Source of the DNA: Clostridiales bacterium
GTDB lineage: Bacteria; Bacillota; Clostridia; Christensenellales; Aristaeellaceae
Direction: 5' to 3'
Assembly (NCBI GenBank): GCA_012728815.1
Contig: JAAYEI010000056.1
Span: 30,263-94,262 of the forward strand
Length of the DNA: 64,000 nt
How positions within the stretch are numbered: position 1 is the stretch's first letter; each line of letters opens with the position of its first letter. The translations under genes were made by a program, and so were the position numbers. Shown in pieces: positions 1 to 9,738 of the stretch. A model generated the notes under the pieces. The model did no database searches. It was not told the origin of the DNA and was given only the letters and a program-made list of their open reading frames with translations.

Positions 1-61
1 TGCCCAGCACCCGGGTAAAGGACTGCTTAGGCCGGCCGCTGAGTGCGCTGGATGGCGTCAT
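1..61 (-). CDS. Sugar ABC transporter permease, N-terminus only (runs off the window)
   Basis: An ATG at 59-61 directly follows the TAA stop of the ATPase gene, and the frame stays open to the window edge. About 20 codons are visible (MTPSSALSGRPKQS...), too few for a membrane segment. The call rests on position: ribose-type ABC operons usually place the permease straight after the fused ATPase. The back-to-back stop and start suggests translational coupling. The rest of the gene lies outside the window. Confidence 0.6.
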   Translation of the reverse strand, partial: MTPSSALSGRPKQSFTRVLG

Positions 62-1561
62 TTATGCGTGTACCTCCGATTTGATGGCGTTGGTGGCCGC
101 GATCATCACCCGTTCCTCGGCAATCTCATCGCGCTGGAGGATGGAGTGGACGCGCCCATGATAGAACACCACGCAGCGGTCCGCCATCTTCATGATTTCG
201 GGAATCTCCAGCGTGTTGACCAGGATGGTTTTGCCCGAGAGGGCCAGCTGCTGGATCAGCCCATAAATTTCTGCCTTGCTGCCCACATCGATGCCCTGGG
301 TGGGGTTGTCCAGCAGCAGGATGTCCGCCTGGGTGTTCAGCCAGCGCGCCAGGATGACCTTCTGCTGGTTGCCGCCAGACAGCGAGGTAATCATGTCAAA
401 GGCGGAGTTGGCGCGGATGGACAAGGCATCCCTGTGGGTCTTGTAGCGCCTGAGCTCCCCTTTGACGGCAATCAGCGGCCTTTTGCTGGACAAGCGGTGC
501 TCGGACACGTAGAAGTTCTCCAGCAGGGAAAAATCCGGGATGATGGAGTTCTCCTTGCGGTTGGCGGCGATCATGGACAGGCGGCTGCGCATGGCCTGGC
601 GCACGCTGTTGCCCTTCATCTCCTGGCCAAAGAGCAGCAGCTGCCCGCTTTTGATGGGCAGCACGCCGAAAATGGTGGCGAAGAGCTCCGAAATGCCGGC
701 GCCCTTGAGCCCAGTAAAGCCCACAATCTCCCCCCGGCGGATGCTGAGGTCAACCTCATGGAAGCCCTCGCCGGACAGCCGGCGGGTTTCCAGCACCACC
801 TCCCCCAGCTCCCGCGCCTCGTACACGCTCTGGTCGGTGTACTGGCTGCCCACCATCATCCGCGCCACCTGGGTGGGGTCAACATCCCTGATGTCGCCGG
901 TGTGAATGAGCTGGCCGTTGCGCAGCACGGTGAAACGGTCCGCGATGCGGAACACCTCCTGCATCTTGTGGGAGATGAAGATGAAGGACTTGCCCTGCGC
1001 CTTGAGGCGGTCAACCAGGCCAAAGAGGATGTCAATCTCATCGCTGTTGAGCGAGGTGGTGGGCTCATCCAGGATGATGAGCTCCGCCTTTGCAAACAGC
1101 GCCTTGGCGATCTCCAGCTGCTGTTTCTTGCTGGTGTCAAGCTCAGACACCATGTCGGAGGGGTTGATGTCCACGCCCAGCTGGCGCATCAGCTCCCGGG
1201 TTCTTCTGATCATCTCCTTCTTGGCCAACACGCCAAAGGGGCGCACGATCTCCTTGCGCAAAAAAACATTCTCATACACGCGCAGGTCGTTGAAGAGGTT
1301 GAGCTCCTGGTGCACAAAGGCGATGCCTGCCTCCTCTGAGGAGTGCACCGTGGTGTTCTCCAGGGGCTTGCCCTGAAAAACAACCTGGCCGGCGTCACGG
1401 TGATAGACGCCCGCCAGGATGTTCATCAGGGTTGATTTGCCGGCCCCATTCTCCCCCAGCAGGGCATGCACCTCGCCGGGGCGGACGCTGAGGTCCACAT
1501 GGTCAAGCACCTTGACACCAAAAAAGGATTTGCTGATGCCGGTCATCTGCAGCAAGGTCAA
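62..1561 (-). CDS. Ribose/galactose-type sugar ABC transporter ATP-binding protein (two fused ATPase domains)
   Basis: RbsA/MglA-type ATPase of 499 aa that powers sugar or polyol import from the cytoplasmic face. The first domain has Walker A GENGAGKST (about 36-44), a helical signature LDTSKKQQLEIAKAL and Walker B LIILDEPTTSL. The second has the family's degenerate P-loop GFTGLKGAGIS (about 283), signature LSGGNQQK (about 394) and LLLDNPTQGID. Length is normal for the family. The most likely start is a TTG at 1561 preceded by AAAGGG; an ATG at 1546 has no visible ribosome site. It lies between the binding-protein gene and the permease in one minus-strand operon. The substrate is unknown; the dehydrogenase and isomerase upstream suggest a sugar or inositol-like polyol. 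Confidence 0.93.
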   Translation of the reverse strand: MTLLQMTGISKSFFGVKVLDHVDLSVRPGEVHALLGENGAGKSTLMNILAGVYHRDAGQVVFQGKPLENTTVHSSEEAGIAFVHQELNLFNDLRVYENVFLRKEIVRPFGVLAKKEMIRRTRELMRQLGVDINPSDMVSELDTSKKQQLEIAKALFAKAELIILDEPTTSLNSDEIDILFGLVDRLKAQGKSFIFISHKMQEVFRIADRFTVLRNGQLIHTGDIRDVDPTQVARMMVGSQYTDQSVYEARELGEVVLETRRLSGEGFHEVDLSIRRGEIVGFTGLKGAGISELFATIFGVLPIKSGQLLLFGQEMKGNSVRQAMRSRLSMIAANRKENSIIPDFSLLENFYVSEHRLSSKRPLIAVKGELRRYKTHRDALSIRANSAFDMITSLSGGNQQKVILARWLNTQADILLLDNPTQGIDVGSKAEIYGLIQQLALSGKTILVNTLEIPEIMKMADRCVVFYHGRVHSILQRDEIAEERVMIAATNAIKSEVHA

Positions 1562-1586
1562 TCAGCCCTTTCCAATTTGCGAAAAG

Positions 1587-1614
1587 CCCTCCGCAGGGCG
1601 GCCCCTGCGGAGGG
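1587..1614 (-). terminator. Intercistronic hairpin after the sugar-binding protein gene
   Basis: A perfect 11-bp stem (CCCTCCGCAGG at 1587-1597 with CCTGCGGAGGG at 1604-1614) has a 6-nt loop. On the minus strand it is followed by CTTTTCGC. It sits between the binding-protein stop and the ATPase start, so it probably lets only part of the transcription continue, or protects the upstream mRNA. A strong U tract is lacking. Confidence 0.6.
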
Positions 1615-1627
1615 AGGTGGCACGGGT

Positions 1628-2665
1628 TTACTTGGCGAAGGCGTCACCAAAGCCCTGGAACTGGTCCACGTTGGTGGCGTCCACCACGCTCACGGGCACC
1701 ACGTGGTCACGCGGCACCTCCTTGCCGTCCAGGTGGTCCACCATGTCCTGGATGGCAATCTTGATCATGCCGGGGTCATAGGTGACGGAGAAGAGGTCGT
1801 TGAGCTGGGCGACTTCCTCGGTGTAGTCCTTCTGGTGGATGCCGCGCAGCACGGAGTAAATCTCGTTGAGGCCGGAGGAGGTGCCCAGGTTGACCTTGGC
1901 GCCCAGGAAGGCTTCCTTCTTGCCGGGGTCAATATCGGAGCTCTTCAGCGCCTCCAGCATGCCCATGGCAATCTCGTCATCATGGGTGAAGATGTAGCGG
2001 TTGGCCTGGATGTCCTCAATGGTGTTGCTGTCCAGCCACTCGGTGAACAGGCGGCGGCCTTCGCTGCGGCTCCAGCCGGTGTAGGCGGTGGAACGGATGG
2101 CATCCACCTGCTCCTGGGTCCAGCCGGCTTCAAGCAGCCCCTGGAAGAAGCCGTTGTTGCGCATCTCGGGCACGGAGGAATTGTCGCCGGGGATAATCAG
2201 CACATTGTCACCAGGCTGCAGGCCGTCAGCCACAAAGCGCTTGGCGGTCTCCAGGCCGATGCCCTCGTTGTCGCCCTTGACAACGGAGACGGCGTTCTCC
2301 GCCACCGCGTCAATCACACGGTCGTACATCACAAAGGGGATGCCGCTGTCCACGAGCTTGCGCATGGTGGCTTCCAGCGTGTTGTCATAGGGCAGGATGA
2401 CGACGGTCCGGGCGGACTTGTTGTCGATGATGTCCTCCACCTGGGTGATCTGGTTGGCGGGGTCAGAGGAGGCGATGACGCGGGCGGTGTACACGCCGGC
2501 ATCGGTGATTTCCTTGGCTTTTTCCTCAGCGTAGCTGAGCACGGCGCCGGTCCAGCCGTGGTCGGCGTTGGGCACCAGGATCACGATGTCCTCGTTGGCG
2601 GCCAGCACGCTGGTCACAGACAGCAACATCACGGCTGCCAGCAGAAGGGATAACAGTTTCCTCAT
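1628..2665 (-). CDS. Sugar ABC transporter substrate-binding protein (periplasmic binding protein type 1)
   Basis: A protein of 345 aa with a clear signal peptide (MRKLLSLLLAAVMLLSV...LAA), then a ribose-binding-like fold beginning with DIVILVPNADHGWTG. It would capture a sugar or polyol outside the membrane for the adjacent ATPase and permease. The ATG at 2665 is preceded by GGAGG at 2671-2675; an upstream in-frame GTG at 2683 overlaps that ribosome site and is less likely. The signal peptide has no lipobox cysteine, unusual for a Gram-positive binding protein. Hairpins lie on both sides of the gene, which fits a higher transcript level than its partners. Confidence 0.9.
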   Translation of the reverse strand: MRKLLSLLLAAVMLLSVTSVLAANEDIVILVPNADHGWTGAVLSYAEEKAKEITDAGVYTARVIASSDPANQITQVEDIIDNKSARTVVILPYDNTLEATMRKLVDSGIPFVMYDRVIDAVAENAVSVVKGDNEGIGLETAKRFVADGLQPGDNVLIIPGDNSSVPEMRNNGFFQGLLEAGWTQEQVDAIRSTAYTGWSRSEGRRLFTEWLDSNTIEDIQANRYIFTHDDEIAMGMLEALKSSDIDPGKKEAFLGAKVNLGTSSGLNEIYSVLRGIHQKDYTEEVAQLNDLFSVTYDPGMIKIAIQDMVDHLDGKEVPRDHVVPVSVVDATNVDQFQGFGDAFAK

Positions 2666-2688
2666 GGTATCCTCCATTTGCACCTTTT

Positions 2689-2712
2689 TTGATTGGCGGC
2701 GATGCCAATCAA
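2689..2712 (-). repeat. Perfect inverted repeat upstream of the sugar-binding protein gene
   Basis: TTGATTGGC (2689-2697) and GCCAATCAA (2704-2712) form a 9-bp stem with a 6-nt loop, just upstream of the ribosome site of the binding-protein gene. There is no U tract on the minus strand, so an mRNA-processing or 5'-stabilising hairpin is more likely than a terminator. Confidence 0.55.
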
Positions 2713-2718
2713 GTGTCG

Positions 2719-3864
2719 CTACAATTCTACCCAGCAGGCGTCGTTCGCCGCGCTTTTTACCACAGCGTGCACGAATTTTACGCCGTTGATGCCGTCCTCC
2801 ACCCGCGGGAAATCAATGCTGGTGGTGTCCTCGCCCCGTTTGTTCATCAGCACGGCGGTGATGAAGTTCTTGTACAGGTTGGCAAAGGCCACGTGCAGAC
2901 CCTCGGGGTGGCCGGTGGGCAGCTGGCTGTAGGCGGCCGCCTTCTCCTTGAGGTAGCCGTTGCCGCGGGTGAGCAGGCGCGGCGCCTCGCCCCGGGGGGT
3001 GTAGCGGACGAAATCCGGGTTCTCCTGCTGCCATTCCAGGGAACCCTGGTCCCCATAGATGCGCACGGCCAGGCCGTTGAGGGTGCCCGCGGCCACCTGG
3101 GAGCACCAGTAGGCGCCATTGGCGCCGTTGTCATACTCCACCAGGATGTTGGCGTTGAGGTCCAGGGGCTGGCCAAAGTGGTTGGTGACCGCCAGCAGGC
3201 GCTTGATGTTCAGCCCCGTGACATAGTGCACAAAGTTCTCGATGTGGGTGCCGATGTCGCCCACGCAGTTGGAGATGCCCGCCACCTCGGGGTCCTTGCG
3301 CCAGACGCTGAGCTTGAGCTCCTGCCCGGGCACCGGGTGCAGGTCGTCCAGCAGCCACTCCTGGGGGTACTCGGCGTTGACGTTGATCACCTTGCCAATC
3401 TTGCCATCCCTCACCATCTCGCGCATGACCTTGGCCAGCACATAGCCGGTGTAGGAATAGTTGACGCCAAAGAGCAGGCCCTTTTGCTCAGACAGCGCCT
3501 TGAGCTCCTCCGCCTGTTCCACGGTGAAGCTGAGGGGCTTTTCGCACATCACGTGGATGCCCTCGCTCAAAAAGGCCTTGGCGATGTCAAAATGGGTGAC
3601 GTTGGGGGTGACGATGGACACAAAGTCTATCCCATCCTCGCGCCTGGCTTCCTCCCGGGCCATTTCCTCATAGCTGCTGTAGACCCGCTTGGGGTCCAGC
3701 CCCAGCAGCGCTCCGGTATCCTTGTTCTTCTGCTGGGATGAGGCGGAGAAGGAGCCGGCGACCAGGTGGGCGCGCTCATCAAAACGGATGGCGCGGCGGT
3801 GCACCGTGCCGATGAAGGCGCCGCTGTCACCACCCACCATGCCGTAGCGTACAATTGCTGCCAT
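2719..3864 (-). CDS. Gfo/Idh/MocA family oxidoreductase
   Basis: NAD(P)-dependent sugar or polyol dehydrogenase of 381 aa. The N-terminal Rossmann motif GMVGGDSGAFIG is at about 8-19 and the family signature CEKP is at 107-110, its lysine being the usual catalytic residue. The C-terminal half is the alpha/beta domain that shapes the substrate pocket. The start at 3864 has AAAGGAGG upstream. It is the second gene of the operon, 11 nt behind an isomerase/epimerase, so it probably oxidises the imported substrate. The exact substrate cannot be read from the sequence; inositol dehydrogenases and glucose-fructose oxidoreductases belong to the same superfamily. Confidence 0.9.
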   Translation of the reverse strand: MAAIVRYGMVGGDSGAFIGTVHRRAIRFDERAHLVAGSFSASSQQKNKDTGALLGLDPKRVYSSYEEMAREEARREDGIDFVSIVTPNVTHFDIAKAFLSEGIHVMCEKPLSFTVEQAEELKALSEQKGLLFGVNYSYTGYVLAKVMREMVRDGKIGKVINVNAEYPQEWLLDDLHPVPGQELKLSVWRKDPEVAGISNCVGDIGTHIENFVHYVTGLNIKRLLAVTNHFGQPLDLNANILVEYDNGANGAYWCSQVAAGTLNGLAVRIYGDQGSLEWQQENPDFVRYTPRGEAPRLLTRGNGYLKEKAAAYSQLPTGHPEGLHVAFANLYKNFITAVLMNKRGEDTTSIDFPRVEDGINGVKFVHAVVKSAANDACWVEL

Positions 3865-3875
3865 GGGTGCCTCCT

Positions 3876-4871
3876 TTATTTGTTGGCAATCGCCTCGTCA
3901 AACTTGACAAGGGACGGCTTGAAGTCGATCTTGCGCACAAAGGCGGCCGCCTCGGTGGCGCCGTGCACGCGGTCCATGCCGCTGTCCTCCCACTCCACCG
4001 ACAGGGGGCCCTCATAGCCATGGGCGTTGAGCACGCGGATGATCTCCTCAAAGTTGACGTCCCCGTGGCCCAGAGAACGGAAGTTCCAGCCCCGGCGCAG
4101 GTCGCCAAAGTCGATGTGGGAGCCCAGCAGGCCGCTGCGCCCGTCCAGGGTGACCGCGGCGTCCTTCATATGCACATGGTAGACGCGGTCCATGAAATCG
4201 TTGAGGAAGATATGCGGGGTCACGCCCTGCCAGACCAGGTGGCTGGGGTCAAAGTTCAGCCCGAACTCTGGCCAGTCCCTGAACTTCTCCAGCAGGCGCT
4301 GGGTGGAGTAGTAGTCAAAGGCGATTTCGCTGGGGTGCACCTCCAGGGCGAACTTCACCTTGTGCTTGCGGTACTCCTGCAGGATTGGGGTCCACAGGTC
4401 ATAAATCTGCTGGAAGCCCGCCTCCACCATCTGCTCGGTGGTCTGGGGGAAGGAGTACAGGTACTTCCAGATGGGGCTGCCGGTAAAGCCGGTCACCACA
4501 TCCACGTCCATCATGCGGGCCACCCTGGCAGATTTTTTCATCTGGTCAACGGCCCAGGCACGGATGGCATCCGGCTGGTCAGCCAGGTGGGCCGGGGCAA
4601 AATTGTTCAGGCGCGGGTCTGGGGGGTCGCCCACGCACTGGCCGATGATGTGCGTGCCCAGGGCTTTGCAGACCAGGCCATGTTTTTTGAGGATATCCTT
4701 GATGTGGGGGATGTAGCCGGGGTCATCCAGGGCCCGGTCCAGATCCAATCCGTTGCCCCAGGTGGCGATTTCCAGGCCGTCATACCCCATCTGCTTGGCC
4801 AGGGCACACAGGTCCTCAAAGGGCAGGTCTGCCCACTGGCCGGTGAAGAGCGTGACTGGTCGTTTGTCCAT
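3876..4871 (-). CDS. Sugar phosphate isomerase/epimerase (AP-endonuclease-2-like TIM barrel)
   Basis: Xylose-isomerase-like TIM-barrel protein of 331 aa, of the group that includes IolE, IolH and hydroxypyruvate isomerase. Recognisable stretches are MGYDGLEIATWG near the start, a central VKFALEVHPSEIAFD strand that usually supplies a metal-binding glutamate, and GLNFDPSHLVWQG. It is the first gene of the minus-strand catabolic operon, with GGAGG upstream of its ATG and a good promoter about 70 nt further up. Pairing with a Gfo/Idh/MocA dehydrogenase and a sugar importer is typical of polyol or rare-sugar catabolism. The specific reaction is inferred only at family level. Confidence 0.88.
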   Translation of the reverse strand: MDKRPVTLFTGQWADLPFEDLCALAKQMGYDGLEIATWGNGLDLDRALDDPGYIPHIKDILKKHGLVCKALGTHIIGQCVGDPPDPRLNNFAPAHLADQPDAIRAWAVDQMKKSARVARMMDVDVVTGFTGSPIWKYLYSFPQTTEQMVEAGFQQIYDLWTPILQEYRKHKVKFALEVHPSEIAFDYYSTQRLLEKFRDWPEFGLNFDPSHLVWQGVTPHIFLNDFMDRVYHVHMKDAAVTLDGRSGLLGSHIDFGDLRRGWNFRSLGHGDVNFEEIIRVLNAHGYEGPLSVEWEDSGMDRVHGATEAAAFVRKIDFKPSLVKFDEAIANK

Positions 4872-4940
4872 GTTAGCCTCCTTTTAATGAAAATGATTGC
4901 ACGTGTCGCGCGTATCCATGGTTCCTGTGATTCTGCAATA

Positions 4941-4968
4941 ATTCTACCCAGTCCGTTGCCCTTGTCAA
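4941..4968 (-). promoter_or_regulatory. Promoter of the sugar/polyol operon
   Basis: On the minus strand there is a perfect TTGACA (-35, 4963-4968), a 16-bp spacer and TAGAAT (-10, 4941-4946). The leader before the isomerase start is about 65 nt. It is divergent from the clpB promoter. No convincing repressor palindrome was recognised. Confidence 0.75.
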
Positions 4969-5046
4969 GGCGGACAGGCGCGCAAACCGTGACGGCAGGG
5001 CGCCAAAACGGGATGGCGGCAGCCGCGAAAAATGCGCTTGCGGGCC

Positions 5047-5074
5047 TTGACATGCCTGGTGTGGGGTGTATAAT
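5047..5074 (+). promoter_or_regulatory. Promoter of clpB
   Basis: Perfect TTGACA (5047-5052) and perfect TATAAT (5069-5074) with a 16-bp spacer. This is a consensus sigma-A promoter, as expected for a gene held down by a repressor. A CtsR-like operator starts 9 bp downstream. Confidence 0.85.
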
Positions 5075-5082
5075 GGCATTAA

Positions 5083-5107
5083 GGTCAAAGAAGGTCAGAC
5101 TTTGACC
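5083..5107 (+). promoter_or_regulatory. CtsR operator (heat-shock repressor site)
   Basis: The heptad GGTCAAA (5083-5089), spacer GAA, and a second heptad GGTCAGA (5093-5099) match the CtsR consensus GGTCAAA-NAN-GGTCAAA with one mismatch. A third copy, CTTTGACC at 5100-5107, is inverted and makes GGTCAAAG...CTTTGACC an inverted repeat. It covers the expected transcription start of clpB, so binding would block transcription. ctsR itself is not in this window. Confidence 0.8.
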
Positions 5108-5132
5108 GGTTTGAATGGAGGAAGGAAAGGGC

Positions 5133-7766
<2,634 letters not shown>

Positions 7767-7777
7767 GCCAAAAGAAC

Positions 7778-7819
7778 ATAACAAAGCGGGCAACCGGTGA
7801 GGGTTGCCCGCTTTGTTAT
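7778..7819. terminator. Terminator after clpB, probably bidirectional
   Basis: A perfect 18-bp stem (7778-7795 with 7802-7819) and 6-nt loop follow the clpB stop. Both stem arms carry A/T-rich bases, so it can end clpB on the plus strand and lrgB on the minus strand. No separate long U run follows. Confidence 0.75.
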
Positions 7820-7910
7820 GCAGCAGGCTGCGCTTGCTGTGGCCATTTGCCTATGGTGATGCCTTGAAAACCCAGGGCAGGTTTGTCCATAAGCCGGGGG
7901 CGAGATAGGT

Positions 7911-8615
7911 TTAAACGCCCAGCAGCCGGATGAACAGCGGCATCATCACCGTGGTGACCACCGCCGTGATGGACAGCGCCAGGGAAGCCATGGCGCCCTC
8001 CTCCTCCCCCAGCTCAAAGCCGCGCTTGGTGCCCATGGCGTGGGAGGTATTGCCCAGCGCGATGCCCCGGGCGGCGGGGTTGGTGACCTTCACGGCATCC
8101 AGCACCTTGACGGACATCATGTAGCCTGAGATGCCCGCGACATTCACGAAAAACATGGTCAGCGCCCTGTCCCCGCCCTGCATCTGCGCCAGGTTCATGG
8201 AGATGGCGCTGGTGGTGCCCAGGGGCATCAGGGAGACCGTCAATTCGCGGCTCAGCTGGAACAAGCGCGCCAGCAGGACGGCGCTGGACAGGGACACCAC
8301 CACGCCGGCAATGATGCCGGCAAAAATGGGCAGCGCGTTGGCCTTGAGCCGGTCAAACTGCCGGTACAGCGGCACCGCCAGGGACACGATGGCCGGCCCC
8401 AGGAAGAAGGACAGCACCGCGCCGCCTTTCTCATAGCTTTCATAGGGGATGCCGGCGGCCAGCAGCAGGCCGATGATGGAGGCGATGGAGAACAGCAGGG
8501 GGTTGAGCAGCGGGGAGCGGGCGTGTTTGAACAGCCGGGTGTAGAACACCATCATGCCGATGGTGAGGCTGACCCCAAACAGCGGGGTAACCAGCAGCAG
8601 GCGCCAGTCAGCCAT
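7911..8615 (-). CDS. lrgB: LrgB/CidB family protein (antiholin-like partner)
   Basis: Hydrophobic protein of 234 aa with about seven membrane segments and the LrgB-typical stretches TPLFGVSLTIG near the N-terminus, LMPLGTTSAISM in the middle and GNTSHAMGTKRGFELGEEEGA near the C-terminus. In other Firmicutes LrgAB modulates autolysis and in some species pyruvate uptake. The chosen ATG at 8615 overlaps the 3' end of lrgA by 8 nt; a GTG at 8624 is an alternative. Last gene of the four-gene minus-strand operon. Confidence 0.93.
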   Translation of the reverse strand: MADWRLLLVTPLFGVSLTIGMMVFYTRLFKHARSPLLNPLLFSIASIIGLLLAAGIPYESYEKGGAVLSFFLGPAIVSLAVPLYRQFDRLKANALPIFAGIIAGVVVSLSSAVLLARLFQLSRELTVSLMPLGTTSAISMNLAQMQGGDRALTMFFVNVAGISGYMMSVKVLDAVKVTNPAARGIALGNTSHAMGTKRGFELGEEEGAMASLALSITAVVTTVMMPLFIRLLGV

Positions 8616-8979
8616 GTTGCCCACCCCGCTTGCGGCCTGTGGCGCGGGCGGTCAGCTGGGCGGCCCAGCCTGAGCTGATGACGGCCAGCACGGTCACCAG
8701 CACCGCGATGAGGATGAGCTGCGCGACCACCCCGGCCAGCTTGTCCAGGTAGTTCATCAGCCCGATGCTGCTGGGCAGGATGAAGAGGATCATCAAGCCA
8801 ATCAGCATCTGTGCTGCCGGCTCCACCGTGGCCAGCTTCACTGCCCTGAGCAGCAGCAGGGCCAGCAGCAGCAGCATGCCCAGCACCGAGCCCGGCACCG
8901 GCAGCCCGCTGAAATGAACGGCCACGCTGCCGGCGAAATTGCACAGCAGGATGACCAGGAACCCCTTCAACTTCTCCAC
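8608..8979 (-). CDS. lrgA: LrgA/CidA family holin-like protein
   Basis: Membrane protein of 123 aa with four predicted helices and the CidA/LrgA pattern FSGLPVPGSVLGMLLL, then FILPSSIGLMNY. These proteins oligomerise like phage holins and act with LrgB. The start is a GTG at 8979 with GGAGG five bases upstream. The gene begins 18 nt after the esterase, so it appears co-transcribed with the ATP-grasp/esterase pair, an association I do not recognise. Confidence 0.92.
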   Translation of the reverse strand: MEKLKGFLVILLCNFAGSVAVHFSGLPVPGSVLGMLLLLALLLLRAVKLATVEPAAQMLIGLMILFILPSSIGLMNYLDKLAGVVAQLILIAVLVTVLAVISSGWAAQLTARATGRKRGGQHG

Positions 8980-8997
8980 ATTGGCCTCCAGCCCTTG

Positions 8998-9738
8998 TTA
9001 TGGCATCAGCTTGCCCAGGAAGTACGCCAGCTGGACGCGCCACCAGTCCCAGTCGTGGTTGACATCAAAGCCCCAGATGTCCACCCAGGGGTGGATGCCC
9101 TTGTCCCGCATGGCCGCTTCCAGCAGGCGCAGGGAGCGCAGCATCTCCTCCTCCCAGGCGCCCTGGCCGCAGCACAGGATGATGCGGCAATCCTGGTAAC
9201 GCCTGATCCAGGGGTGGTCCCGCGGCATGCCGCGGATGCTGTCCAGGGGGGAGTTCAGGTAGGCCAGCTCATCCATATAGCCGGCCAGCAGCCAACGGGC
9301 GTCATAGGCGCCAGAGAGCGCGATGACGCTCTCAAACAGGTCCGGGCGCCGCAGCAGGGCGTTGGCCGCGTGAAAGGCCCCCAGGGAGCAGCCCAGGGTC
9401 ATCAGCCGCCCTTCATGGCCGCTGTCATGGTGCATGAAGGGCACAAACTCCTCCACCAGGTGGGCGAACCAGGCCTCCTGGCGCTGCATCCGCTCCCGGG
9501 GCGGGCGGTGGTAGGCCGACCAGGTCTGCTGGTCCAGGCTGTCAACACAGTACAGGCGCAGGCGACCCGCCTCAATCCAGGGGCGGCAGACCTCCACCAT
9601 GCCAAAGCCCTCAAAATCGCGGCTGTTGCCGTCCTGGGAGGGGAAGACCAGGCAGGGCTGGCCCCCGTGTCCGTACAGGGACATGTTGAGGCGCTGGCCC
9701 AGGATGTGGCTGTAAAAATCGCTGTGGCGGATGTTCAT
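8998..9738 (-). CDS. Putative esterase, alpha/beta hydrolase fold
   Basis: Protein of 246 aa of the putative-esterase family. The nucleophile elbow reads GCSLGA (serine at about 133), and NHDW near the C-terminus gives a likely catalytic histidine. The sequence between DSLDQQTWSAYHRPPRERM and the elbow is typical of cytoplasmic members; no signal peptide is present. Its ATG overlaps the stop of the upstream ATP-grasp gene as ATGA, so the two are probably translated together and may act on one metabolite. The substrate is unknown. Confidence 0.8.
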   Translation of the reverse strand: MNIRHSDFYSHILGQRLNMSLYGHGGQPCLVFPSQDGNSRDFEGFGMVEVCRPWIEAGRLRLYCVDSLDQQTWSAYHRPPRERMQRQEAWFAHLVEEFVPFMHHDSGHEGRLMTLGCSLGAFHAANALLRRPDLFESVIALSGAYDARWLLAGYMDELAYLNSPLDSIRGMPRDHPWIRRYQDCRIILCCGQGAWEEEMLRSLRLLEAAMRDKGIHPWVDIWGFDVNHDWDWWRVQLAYFLGKLMP

